From positions 1 to 40,510 of the forward strand of contig JAUNWT010000013.1 in assembly GCA_030540195.1 (NCBI GenBank): a stretch of DNA of 40,510 bases, written 5' to 3'. The notes under the pieces were generated by a model that did not search any database, had not been told where the DNA came from, and saw nothing but the letters and a program-made list of their open reading frames with translations. The translations under genes and the position numbers were made by a program. This stretch comes from Bacillota bacterium. GTDB lineage: Bacteria; Bacillota_I; Bacilli_A; Erysipelotrichales; Coprobacillaceae. This document shows positions 8,403 to 15,823 of this stretch, piece after piece; the first letter of the stretch is position 1, and each line of letters begins with the position of its first letter.

Positions 8403-8735
8403 ATGGATAAAAATAGATCAATGGTTGATGTCGCTTATGAATTAATGTCTAAAAAGAAAAAAGCTGTAAACTTCTATAAATTATGGCAAGAAGTAAGTGA
8501 AGTTAAAGGTTTTGATGAAGAAGAAAAAAATGAAAAAGAATCTTTATTCTATACAAACATTACTTTAGATGGACGTTTTATTACAGTTGGTGAAAATAAC
8601 TGGGATTTACGTTCTCGTCATAAATTTGATGAAGTACACATTGACATGAATGATATCTATACGGATGAAGATGAAGAATCTGAAGAAGTAGAAGATGATG
8701 TTGATAGTACAATCGAAGATGATTATAATAACTAA
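8403..8735 (+). CDS. rpoE: DNA-directed RNA polymerase delta subunit
   Basis: 110 residues. The N-terminal HARE-HTH domain (about 1-75) contains SMVDVAYELM and the YTNITLDGRFITVGENNWDLR block typical of RpoE. The last 30 residues are almost entirely Asp and Glu. In Firmicutes this subunit binds core RNA polymerase, displaces nucleic acid and speeds recycling. The tail is shorter than in Bacillus. It is co-transcribed with argS and closed by a hairpin terminator. Confidence 0.93.
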   Translation: MDKNRSMVDVAYELMSKKKKAVNFYKLWQEVSEVKGFDEEEKNEKESLFYTNITLDGRFITVGENNWDLRSRHKFDEVHIDMNDIYTDEDEESEEVEDDVDSTIEDDYNN

Positions 8736-8754
8736 GAGGCAATGCCTCTTTTTT
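8734..8754 (+). terminator. Terminator of argS-rpoE
   Basis: Stem AAGAGGC / GCCTCTT (8734-8740, 8744-8750), 3-base loop, T-run to 8754. The stem starts in the stop codon. Confidence 0.9.
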
Positions 8755-8757
8755 AAT

Positions 8758-8789
8758 AAAATAGTTACTTTCAAATAAAAGTATATTTT
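8758..8789 (+). promoter_or_regulatory. Candidate autoregulatory operator of the DeoR gene
   Basis: Inverted repeat AAAATA-gt-TACTTT / AAAGTA-TATTTT with a 6-base centre. Its core (8766-8783) shares 14 of 18 positions with the palindrome between the glycyl-radical genes at 11886-11903, including TTTCAAAT. It covers the -35 box and spacer of the DeoR gene. Confidence 0.55.
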
Positions 8790-8797
8790 ATTATAAA
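8769..8797 (+). promoter_or_regulatory. Promoter of the DeoR regulator
   Basis: TTTCAA (8769-8774), 17-bp spacer, TATAAA (8792-8797), 16 bases before the start codon. It is overlapped by the candidate operator. Confidence 0.6.
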
Positions 8798-8812
8798 TGA
8801 AAGGAGCATTTT

Positions 8813-9559
8813 ATGAATAAAAGACAAACACAAATATTAGAATTGCTTACACAAAATAAAAAAATAGAAGTCACAAAACTTTCTGAATTATTAGGAGTTT
8901 CCCAAGTAACCATTCGTAAAGACTTAGATGCACTTGCTGAAAGTGGTATGTTAGTAAGAGAACATGGTTATGCCACTCTTAATAAAAGTGATGATATGAA
9001 TATTCGTCTTGCTTATCACTATGAACAAAAACAAAAAGTAGCGAAAAAAGCCGTAGAATCTATTCAACATGGAGAAACAATCATGATTGAATCAGGCTCA
9101 TGTTGTGCACTCGTTGCTTTAGAAATTGCGAAAACAAAAAAAGATGTTACTCTTATTACCAATTCTGCTTTTATTGCGGATTATATTCGTAAACATACAT
9201 CTATTAAAATTATTTTATTAGGTGGCGAATATCAACACGAATCCCAAGTAATGGTAGGACCAATGATGAGAAAATGTGCAGAATCATTTTTTGTAGATAA
9301 ACTCTTTATTGGCACAGATGGATTTAGCATTGAAACAGGTTTTACAGGAAATGATTATATGCGCTGTGAAGCCGTCAAAGATATGGCAAGACAAGCTAAT
9401 AAAGTAATTATTGTGACAGAGTCAGATAAATTCCATCAAAAGGGAGTTTCTAATCTAATCGATGTAGAAAAAGTTTCTTGTATTTATACTGATCAAGGAA
9501 TTCCTCAAGAAGTTGAAGAATATTTTAAAGAAAAACACATACAAGTTGAAAAAGTTTGA
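8813..9559 (+). CDS. DeoR-family sugar-metabolism regulator
   Basis: 248 residues. The N-terminal DeoR helix-turn-helix (about 1-55) begins MNKRQTQILELL and has VTKLSELLGVSQVTIRKDL. The C-terminal domain (about 75-235) is the isomerase-like sensor fold with IESGSCCALVALEIA, LITNS and LLGGEY, followed by LFIGTDGFSIETGFT, and probably binds a sugar phosphate. Family members usually repress sugar or polyol operons and their own gene. The shared palindrome at its own promoter and at the glycyl-radical promoters points to that operon as its target. It is monocistronic between two terminators. The ribosome binding site AAAGGAGC is well placed. Confidence 0.9.
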   Translation: MNKRQTQILELLTQNKKIEVTKLSELLGVSQVTIRKDLDALAESGMLVREHGYATLNKSDDMNIRLAYHYEQKQKVAKKAVESIQHGETIMIESGSCCALVALEIAKTKKDVTLITNSAFIADYIRKHTSIKIILLGGEYQHESQVMVGPMMRKCAESFFVDKLFIGTDGFSIETGFTGNDYMRCEAVKDMARQANKVIIVTESDKFHQKGVSNLIDVEKVSCIYTDQGIPQEVEEYFKEKHIQVEKV

Positions 9560-9583
9560 TCCTAAGGTTTCCTTAGGATTTTT
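9559..9583 (+). terminator. Terminator of the DeoR gene
   Basis: Perfect 9-bp stem ATCCTAAGG / CCTTAGGAT with a TTT loop (9559-9579), then a T-run. Confidence 0.9.
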
Positions 9584-9709
9584 AATTCTAATTTTTTACT
9601 TACATCAAAAATTTGACTAATTATAAAATTCTTAATGTGCAACTAATACCAATTTAATATTAAATTTATTTGAGGATATAATATACCATCACATAATAAG
9701 AATGAGCAT

Positions 9710-9758
9710 AAAAAAAGAAGAGATTCTTTTTTACGTAAGAATTCTTCTCTTATTAGAG
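9710..9758 (-). terminator. Terminator of the 9772 gene
   Basis: Read on the minus strand: AAGAGAAGAATTCTT, an 8-9 base loop, AAGAATCTCTTCTT with a small bulge, then seven T. The remaining bases between 9584 and 9709 are AT-rich with no gene seen. Confidence 0.65.
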
Positions 9759-9771
9759 ATAATATAACACA

Positions 9772-10503
9772 TTAATAATATGAAAATTTTGATTGTTTTG
9801 GTAATTCAAAATCAATATTTAATTTATCTAATAGTTTTTTTATTTTTGGATAATCTTCTGCTCCAGTATATTGACCACCAATAAGCCCGTTATAAATAAC
9901 ATTATCTTTTTTTATTATGATATAAGCTAATTCATCATAATTGGCTCCTTCACATCCAAAGGCGATTTTAGTTGTATCGTTTATGATGTAATCTTTTTTA
10001 CCATGCAAACTACCTTTTATTTGCACATATTTTTCATTAGCGTAATCTTCATTTGCCATATAATAAACAAAAAAATTATTTAATCCATATACATTTTCAA
10101 ATTCAAGATTTAAAATTGTATGCATCTCTTTTAAAACACCATTTTCAGTTAAAGTTGTTCCATGGTCTGAAGTTATTTCAAATCCAAAGGGTTCTATACC
10201 ATCTTCTTTGTAATTGTCAGTAAAATCATCTGAATTATTTTTTACAATATCTTCATAAAGATCTTCATAAATAGATGATGAAACGATATTAGAATTTTCA
10301 TAATCTCTTTTAGCTTCAGCAGATATTTCTTTTGATTTAAATAGATTCCATGCACCTGAGATAATAGTATAAGTAGCAATTCCAATAATAACTACTAATA
10401 ACATCATAAAAACTTTAAGTTTATTTCCATGACTTTTTTTCTTCTCACTCTTTTTATCCTTAGTATTCTCATTAATTTCTTCTATTTTATTATCAGTGCT
10501 CAT
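9772..10503 (-). CDS. Unknown single-pass membrane protein with an extracellular domain
   Basis: 243 residues, no family recognised. Residues 1-29 are hydrophilic and Lys/Glu-rich. Residues 30-50 form one membrane segment, so the remaining 190 residues should lie outside the cell. That part is acidic, with mixed strand and helix character (for example VYNGLIGGQYTGAEDYPKI near the end), and has no Cys-based lipobox. The longest frame starts at 10524 without a ribosome binding site; AGAGGA lies before the ATG at 10503, which was chosen. It is transcribed alone, opposite to its neighbours, between the DeoR gene and the glycyl-radical genes. Nothing ties it to their pathway. Confidence 0.7.
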   Translation of the reverse strand: MSTDNKIEEINENTKDKKSEKKKSHGNKLKVFMMLLVVIIGIATYTIISGAWNLFKSKEISAEAKRDYENSNIVSSSIYEDLYEDIVKNNSDDFTDNYKEDGIEPFGFEITSDHGTTLTENGVLKEMHTILNLEFENVYGLNNFFVYYMANEDYANEKYVQIKGSLHGKKDYIINDTTKIAFGCEGANYDELAYIIIKKDNVIYNGLIGGQYTGAEDYPKIKKLLDKLNIDFELPKQSKFSYY

Positions 10504-10542
10504 ATTATTTTTTCCTCTATTCATTAAACGCTGTATAAGCTA

Positions 10543-10548
10543 ATTATA
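10543..10548 (-). promoter_or_regulatory. -10 box of the 9772 gene
   Basis: TATAAT on the minus strand, 40 bases before the chosen start codon. No convincing -35 box. Confidence 0.4.
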
Positions 10549-10775
10549 ACTGGTCATAGTTTCAAAATCTATTATTAAGTTAATTTTTCTTATCATAACT
10601 AAGCCAAAAAATATTAAAAAGTTGGTTCTACAATTCAAATAAATGGGAAGATTTTGAATCGGTTAAAATTAAATAATGACAAATATTTTAAATAAATTTT
10701 AATATACTCTTAATGAAGAATGATTATTTCTAAATAGGGAATATGATAACATAAAATAGAAAAGAGAGAGTGTAT

Positions 10776-10910
10776 ATGGAAAATTTAGAAAGAAAAGATA
10801 TTTTAAATGTAAAAGAAAATACTAAAAAACAAAGTGTTTTTGATCATTCTGAAGAGGTATTAAACATTTTGTATAATACGTATATAAAGAGCCAATTTCA
10901 TAAAAAATAA
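10776..10910 (+). CDS. Small hypothetical protein, 44 residues
   Basis: A 44-residue frame beginning MENLERKDILNVKENTKKQ and ending SQFHKK, mostly charged with an amphipathic helix at about residues 26-39. There is no membrane segment. A GAGAGAG ribosome binding site lies about 7 bases before the ATG, and a strong hairpin terminator begins in its stop codon, so it is probably expressed. Function is unknown. The 270 bases between this gene and the 9772 gene are AT-rich. They hold a short open stretch encoding SWFYNSNKWEDFES that may be the remnant of a lost gene. Confidence 0.5.
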   Translation: MENLERKDILNVKENTKKQSVFDHSEEVLNILYNTYIKSQFHKK

Positions 10911-10945
10911 AAAGCTATCTTGTAATGTGAATAAGATAGCTTTTT
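10909..10945. terminator. Bidirectional terminator
   Basis: Perfect 13-bp stem AAAAAGCTATCTT / AAGATAGCTTTTT (10909-10921, 10933-10945) with an 11-base loop. It ends both the 44-residue gene (+) and the activase gene (-). Confidence 0.9.
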
Positions 10946-10949
10946 CTAT

Positions 10950-11846
10950 CTAAAAGAAACAATCAATGCCTTTGTCTAAGAAGACCTGTTGGTAATCTTT
11001 TAAATCTTCTTCGTGATATGCCTGATAAGTTTTTAAAGAATATTCTTTATTCAATAAATCATATTTTTTTTCACCAAATTGATGAAAAGGAAGAAGTTGG
11101 ACTTTTTGAATGTGTGATGCTTTTAATAATTCACTTATTCCTTGTGCGTCTTCTAAAGAATCATTAAAATCTGGAATAACAGGAATACGTGGTAAAACAT
11201 TAAGTTGATGTGAAATAGCCCATTGAAGATTTTCAACAATTAAATCATTATAAACACCTGTTCCTTCAAAATGTTGAAGTCGATCATAATGTTTTACATC
11301 AAAGAGTAAAAGATCAAATAAAGGGGCGAGTTTTTGAAATGTTTCTTTTTGAATATATCCCGTTGTTTCAATAGCGACGTGGAGATTTTTTTCTTTAAGA
11401 GCTAAAACAAGTTTTTCTAGAAATTCTGGTTGTGCCATTCCTTCACCACCAGAGATAGTTACGCCACCATTTGATTCTTCATAAAAATCAATATCTTGAT
11501 TGCAGATATCCACAATTTCTTGAGTTTCTTTATAATCCCCTTCATGACTTAAAGCCTTAGCTGGACAGTTGTTGACACATTGTAGACAACCAATACATTT
11601 TTCATGAGTGAAGATCATGTGATTATCATTTTCTTGAATTGCTTGTTTTGGACAATCAAGTAAACATTTCTTACAATGAACGCATTTTTCAAAGTCATAA
11701 AGTATTTGTAATTTATGTAATTGGGATTCAGGATTGGAACACCATTTACATTTTAAAGGACAGCCTTTAAAGAAAACAGTTGTACGAATACCTGGACCAT
11801 CATGAATACTAAATTTTTGTATATTAAATATTAATCCTTTTTCCAT
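10950..11846 (-). CDS. Glycyl-radical enzyme activating enzyme (radical SAM)
   Basis: 298 residues. The radical-SAM motif CxxxCxxC is at Cys29, Cys33 and Cys36, right after the KFSIHDGPGIRTTVFFKGC start typical of PFL-activase relatives. An inserted ferredoxin-like module carries two 4Cys clusters (Cys55/58/61/65 and Cys84/87/90/94), as in activases of dehydratase-type glycyl-radical enzymes but not of classical pyruvate formate-lyase. The SAM-binding GGE lies near residue 130. It makes the glycyl radical on the partner enzyme encoded divergently at 12010. The longer frame to 11894 lacks a ribosome binding site; GAGGAG sits correctly for the ATG at 11846. Confidence 0.92.
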   Translation of the reverse strand: MEKGLIFNIQKFSIHDGPGIRTTVFFKGCPLKCKWCSNPESQLHKLQILYDFEKCVHCKKCLLDCPKQAIQENDNHMIFTHEKCIGCLQCVNNCPAKALSHEGDYKETQEIVDICNQDIDFYEESNGGVTISGGEGMAQPEFLEKLVLALKEKNLHVAIETTGYIQKETFQKLAPLFDLLLFDVKHYDRLQHFEGTGVYNDLIVENLQWAISHQLNVLPRIPVIPDFNDSLEDAQGISELLKASHIQKVQLLPFHQFGEKKYDLLNKEYSLKTYQAYHEEDLKDYQQVFLDKGIDCFF

Positions 11847-11865
11847 AGTCTTTCTCCTCGCTTTT

Positions 11866-11894
11866 ATCCTAACATATCTTTGTTTAAGTTTCAA
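11866..11894 (-). promoter_or_regulatory. Promoter of the activase gene
   Basis: On the minus strand: TTGAAA (11894-11889), 17-bp spacer, TGT-TAGGAT extended -10 (box 11871-11866). The -35 box lies inside the palindrome at 11886-11903. Confidence 0.65.
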
Positions 11895-11903
11895 ATGAAA
11901 CTA
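11886..11903. promoter_or_regulatory. Candidate DeoR operator between the divergent glycyl-radical genes
   Basis: AGTTTC-AAAT-GAAACT (11887-11902), a perfect inverted repeat over the -35 box of the activase promoter and 27 bases upstream of the -35 box of the enzyme gene. It matches the palindrome at the DeoR promoter in 14 of 18 positions. Confidence 0.6.
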
Positions 11904-11928
11904 AAATTGTTTATTTATGAAATTATTA

Positions 11929-11956
11929 TTGACTTATTTTAGACTTATTATATAAT
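11929..11956 (+). promoter_or_regulatory. Promoter of the glycyl-radical enzyme gene
   Basis: TTGACT (11929-11934), 16-bp spacer, TATAAT (11951-11956), 54 bases before the chosen start. Confidence 0.75.
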
Positions 11957-12009
11957 TTAGTTGCAAAAGAAAGAATGAAAACTTACGAATGAAAGTTGAG
12001 GGAAGGAAA

Positions 12010-14421
12010 ATGAAGAACAGCGAACACTTTGGTGAACTTACACCAAGAATGAATCATTTTAGAGAAGAAGTTTTAGATAAAAAGCCTTACATCTGTGCAA
12101 AACGAGCATTGCTTGCAACAGAAGCTTATAAAAACCATTTAAATGAACCGCCAATTATGAAAAGAGCGTATATGTTAAAAAATATTTTAGAAAAGATGCC
12201 TATTTATATTGAAGAAGATACTTTGATTGTCGGAAATCAAGCTTCATCAAATAGAGATGCTCCTATCTTTCCAGAGTATACAATGGAATTTGTCATGAAT
12301 GAACTTGATTTATTTGAAAAAAGAGATGGGGATGTTTTCTATATTACAGAAGAAACAAAGGAAGAATTAAGATCCATTGCACCATTTTGGGAAAATAATA
12401 ATTTAAGAAGTAAAGGAGGCGCTTTACTTCCAGACGAAGTGAGTGTATATATGGAAACAGGTTTCTTTGGAATGGAAGGAAAACTTAATTCTGGAGATGC
12501 CCATTTAGCGGTAGACTATCAACAAGTTTTACAAAAAGGTTTAAAAGGATATGAAGAAAGAGTTAAAGATTTAAAAGAAAATCTTGATTTATGTATGCCA
12601 GAAAATATAGATAAATATCAATTCTATAAAGCTGTTTTAATTGTCATTGATGCAGTGAAGACATTTGCAAATCGATATAGTGAACTTGCTTTAGAACTTG
12701 CTAGAAGTGCTGAAGGAAAACGAAAAGAAGAATTAGAAGAAATTGCACGTGTTTGTAAGAAAGTTCCTTATGAAAAAGCAGAAACTTTCTATGAAGCGAT
12801 TCAATCAACCTGGTTTATTCAATTGATTCTACAAATTGAATCAAATGGACATTCTTTATCTTATGGTCGTTTTGATCAATACATTTATCCTTATTATAAA
12901 CATGATAAAGATCTTAATGATATAACAGAAGAACAAGCTGTTGAATTATTAGATAACTTATGGATCAAAACACTTACTATCAATAAAGTACGTTCACAAG
13001 CTCATACTTTTTCAAGTGCAGGAAGTCCAATGTATCAAAATGTAACCATTGGTGGACAAACACCTGATAAACAAGATGCAACGAATGAACTTTCTTATTT
13101 GGTTTTAAAATCAGTTGCGCAAACACGTTTACCTCAACCAAACTTAACTGTGCGTTATCATAAAAATATGCCAAAAGCATTTTTAGATGAAGCCATTGAA
13201 GTTATGAAACTTGGAACAGGAATGCCTGCTTTCAATAATGATGAAATCATTATTCCATCCTTTATTGAAAAAGGTGTTAAAGAAGAAGATGCTTATAACT
13301 ATTCAGCGATTGGTTGTGTTGAAACGGCGGTTCCTGGTAAATGGGGCTATCGTTGTACAGGAATGTCTTATATGAACTTCCCACGTATTTTATTAATGGC
13401 AATGAATGATGGGGTAGATATGACTTCTGGAAAACATTTCTTTGAAGGCAGTGGCTACTTTAAAGATATGACATCTTACGATGAACTTTTCAAAGCAATT
13501 GAAAAAGGAATGCGTCATTTAACACGTATGTCTGTCATTGTCGAAAATGCCATCGATTTAGCATTAGAAAGAGATGTACCAGATGTTTTATGTTCTGCCT
13601 TAACAGAAGATTGCATTGGTCGAGGAAAGACCATCAAAGAAGGTGGCGCTGTTTATGATTTTATTTCTGGCTTACAAGTAGGAATTGCGAATATGGCTGA
13701 TAGTCTTGCAGCGATTAAAAAACTTGTCTTTGAAGAAAAGAAAATTACTCCTGAAGAATTATGGAATGCAATTTTAGATGATTATACAAGTAAGGAAAGT
13801 CAAAGAATTCAAGAAATGTTGATTAATGATGCACCTAAATATGGTAATGATATTGATGAAGTCGATCAGTTAGTGGTTGATGTTTATAATATCTATATTG
13901 ATGAAATGAAAAAATATCCAAATACACGTTATGGAAGAGGACCAATTGGTGGTATTCGTTATGCCGGAACTTCAAGTATTTCTGCCAATGTTGGACAAGG
14001 TTATGGCACAATGGCCACTCCTGATGGAAGAAAAGCACATACGCCTCTTGCTGAAGGATGTTCACCAGCGCATGCTATGGATAAAAATGGACCAACAGCA
14101 GTGTTTAAATCTGTTTCTAAATTACCAACCCATGAAATTACGGGAGGAGTCTTATTAAATCAAAAGGTAACACCTCAATTGTTATCGAAAGAAGAAAATA
14201 GAGAAAAGATTGAAATGTTGATTAAAACCTTCTTCAATCGTTTAAAAGGATATCATGTTCAATACAATGTTGTTTCTAAAGAAACATTATTAGACGCTCA
14301 AGTACATCCTGAAAAACATAAAGATTTAATTGTTCGTGTTGCTGGATATTCTGCATTCTTTAATGTGTTATCAAAAGCAACACAAGATGATATTATTGGA
14401 AGAACTGAACAAACATTATAG
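12010..14421 (+). CDS. Glycyl-radical enzyme, YbiW/PflD-type (probable anhydrohexitol-6-phosphate lyase)
   Basis: 803 residues. The thiyl-radical cysteine is Cys436 in SAIGCVETAVPGKWG with the acid/base Glu438, so it is of the dehydratase/lyase type (GCVE) rather than pyruvate formate-lyase, which has two adjacent cysteines. The glycyl radical residue is Gly779 in VRVAGYSAFF. E. coli YbiW and PflD sit beside a matching activase and fructose-6-phosphate aldolase genes. They have been reported to open 1,5-anhydroglucitol- or 1,5-anhydromannitol-6-phosphate to 1-deoxyfructose 6-phosphate. The same pairing here (activase at 10950, aldolase at 14434) makes that the best guess; the exact epimer is unknown. 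The start at 12010 was chosen for its GAGGGAAGG site. The enzyme needs anoxia. Confidence 0.85.
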   Translation: MKNSEHFGELTPRMNHFREEVLDKKPYICAKRALLATEAYKNHLNEPPIMKRAYMLKNILEKMPIYIEEDTLIVGNQASSNRDAPIFPEYTMEFVMNELDLFEKRDGDVFYITEETKEELRSIAPFWENNNLRSKGGALLPDEVSVYMETGFFGMEGKLNSGDAHLAVDYQQVLQKGLKGYEERVKDLKENLDLCMPENIDKYQFYKAVLIVIDAVKTFANRYSELALELARSAEGKRKEELEEIARVCKKVPYEKAETFYEAIQSTWFIQLILQIESNGHSLSYGRFDQYIYPYYKHDKDLNDITEEQAVELLDNLWIKTLTINKVRSQAHTFSSAGSPMYQNVTIGGQTPDKQDATNELSYLVLKSVAQTRLPQPNLTVRYHKNMPKAFLDEAIEVMKLGTGMPAFNNDEIIIPSFIEKGVKEEDAYNYSAIGCVETAVPGKWGYRCTGMSYMNFPRILLMAMNDGVDMTSGKHFFEGSGYFKDMTSYDELFKAIEKGMRHLTRMSVIVENAIDLALERDVPDVLCSALTEDCIGRGKTIKEGGAVYDFISGLQVGIANMADSLAAIKKLVFEEKKITPEELWNAILDDYTSKESQRIQEMLINDAPKYGNDIDEVDQLVVDVYNIYIDEMKKYPNTRYGRGPIGGIRYAGTSSISANVGQGYGTMATPDGRKAHTPLAEGCSPAHAMDKNGPTAVFKSVSKLPTHEITGGVLLNQKVTPQLLSKEENREKIEMLIKTFFNRLKGYHVQYNVVSKETLLDAQVHPEKHKDLIVRVAGYSAFFNVLSKATQDDIIGRTEQTL

Positions 14422-14433
14422 GAGAAAAGAAAA

Positions 14434-15114
14434 ATGGAATTTATAATTGATACAGTAAACTTAGAAGATATAAAAGAAGCAGTAGAATATATGCCAATCG
14501 TAGGAGTAACAAGTAATCCTTCAATTGTGAAAAAAACAAGTCCAAAAGACTTCTTCAAACATATGAAAGAAGTAAGAAAAATCATTGGGAAAGAAAGAAG
14601 TCTTCATATTCAAGTCATCTCAAAAGAATGTGATGAAATCGTTAAAGAAGCGCATCGTATTCTAGAAGAAATCGATGATCAAGTCTATATTAAAGTACCG
14701 GTATCTTATGAAGGAGTTAAAGCTATTAAAAAACTCAAAGCAGAAGGAGTCAATGTGACAGCAACAGCTGTTTATGATTTAATGCAAGCCTATATGGCCT
14801 TAGCTGCTGGAGCAGACTATATTGCCCCTTATGTCAATAGAATAGGGAATCTAGGAAATGATCCAATGGAACTGATCAATGAACTATCTAATAGAATCGT
14901 CCAAGATGGTTATGATTGTAAGATCCTAGCAGCAAGCTTTAAAGGAGTGCAACAAGTAAGAGATGCTTTCAATTATGGAAGTCAAGCAATCACAGCACCC
15001 GTAGAAGTGTTAAAACAAATCTTTGAAAATCCAAGTATTGAAAAAGCAGTGAATGATTTTAATAGTGATTGGTATGATGTTTATGGAGAAGGTAAAGGGA
15101 TTTGTGATTTATAA
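14434..15114 (+). CDS. fsa: Fructose-6-phosphate aldolase / transaldolase-like protein
   Basis: 226 residues, the size of FSA (about 220) rather than full transaldolase (over 310). Motifs are VTSNPSI (25-31), the Schiff-base Lys87 in YIKVPV, and NVTATAVYDLMQAYMALAAGADYIAPYVNR, whose parts NVTATAVYDLMQA and GADYIAPYVNRIG line the active site. FSA enzymes cleave fructose 6-phosphate or, in the proposed pathway, 1-deoxyfructose 6-phosphate to glyceraldehyde 3-phosphate plus hydroxyacetone. It starts 12 bases after the glycyl-radical enzyme gene and shares its transcript. A hairpin terminator follows. Confidence 0.88.
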   Translation: MEFIIDTVNLEDIKEAVEYMPIVGVTSNPSIVKKTSPKDFFKHMKEVRKIIGKERSLHIQVISKECDEIVKEAHRILEEIDDQVYIKVPVSYEGVKAIKKLKAEGVNVTATAVYDLMQAYMALAAGADYIAPYVNRIGNLGNDPMELINELSNRIVQDGYDCKILAASFKGVQQVRDAFNYGSQAITAPVEVLKQIFENPSIEKAVNDFNSDWYDVYGEGKGICDL

Positions 15115-15120
15115 TAAAAG

Positions 15121-15153
15121 AAATGCTCGTGTTTATAAAACAGAGCATTTTTT
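15121..15153. terminator. Bidirectional terminator after fsa
   Basis: Outer stem AAATGCTC / GAGCATTT (15121-15128, 15143-15150) extended by TGTTT / AAACA with one bulged G, then a T-run. It also lies at the end of the convergent ABC permease gene. Confidence 0.85.
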
Positions 15154-15823
15154 AATATTCTTTTTTGTTTAAGAGTTTTAAACTGATGTGATAAGAAATG
15201 ATATTACAAATGAATGTAAGTATAACAGTAGAAAAAGTTACAAGTGAGAAATTATTTTCAATAAGTGAATCAATAACTGTTTCTAAATCAAATCCAATAA
15301 ATTTAGTTAGAAAATAAATAAGTGCAACACTTGCAAAGATCCCGCCAAAAACAATAATCATCGCAAGTTGACTTCTTTGAGCTTCATAGTAGATTCCTAC
15401 GGGAGTTACAATTGCAATCACAAAATAAGAAAACGTAAGAGTAAGTAAACATCCTTGAAGAAAATCGCTATTTAAAAAATGAAAAGATTGTTGAATACGG
15501 TAGTAACCTATACTTGAAATACAAATCGCAAAGAATAGAAAGAGTAATCCTAATAAAATACCTAGGCTATATTTTTGTTTGAGATAATCTTCTTTTTTGA
15601 TAGGTAAAGTAAATAAAGAGGTAAAGCCATGATTGATACTATCATAGCTAATTGTACTCATTAAAATAATACTTGGAAATATACTGAAATAGCCTAAAAC
15701 AAAGGTTGGGTTCTTATAGAAATAAGAAGCGCCAAAACCAAATAAAACAAGAAAGAGAAAGAGTAATTTGCTTTCTTTGATATATGAAAAATCTTTAATA
15801 AATAGTCCTTTCATTTTATTCAC
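15152..15823 (-). CDS. ABC-2 type permease
   Basis: 223 residues with about six hydrophobic segments and short loops (for example LLFLFLVLFGFGASYFY and GILLGLLFLFFAICISSIGYY). It has the look of the membrane partner of YtrB-like ABC systems. It overlaps the ATPase gene upstream by 8 bases and probably forms an exporter with it. The substrate is unknown; relatives act in stress from cell-wall-active compounds or export small molecules. It is the last gene of a three-gene operon led by a GntR regulator. Confidence 0.8.
   Translation of the reverse strand: MNKMKGLFIKDFSYIKESKLLFLFLVLFGFGASYFYKNPTFVLGYFSIFPSIILMSTISYDSINHGFTSLFTLPIKKEDYLKQKYSLGILLGLLFLFFAICISSIGYYRIQQSFHFLNSDFLQGCLLTLTFSYFVIAIVTPVGIYYEAQRSQLAMIIVFGGIFASVALIYFLTKFIGFDLETVIDSLIENNFSLVTFSTVILTFICNIISYHISLKLLNKKEY

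Noticed and set aside
9683-9771. Small plus-strand frame starting near 9704 across the terminator of the 9772 gene.
   Set aside because: It has no ribosome binding site and is made of the terminator hairpin itself.
10599-10676. Short open stretch reading SWFYNSNKWEDFES, possibly a gene remnant.
   Set aside because: No start codon or ribosome binding site and too short to assign; mentioned only as context for the 10776 gene.
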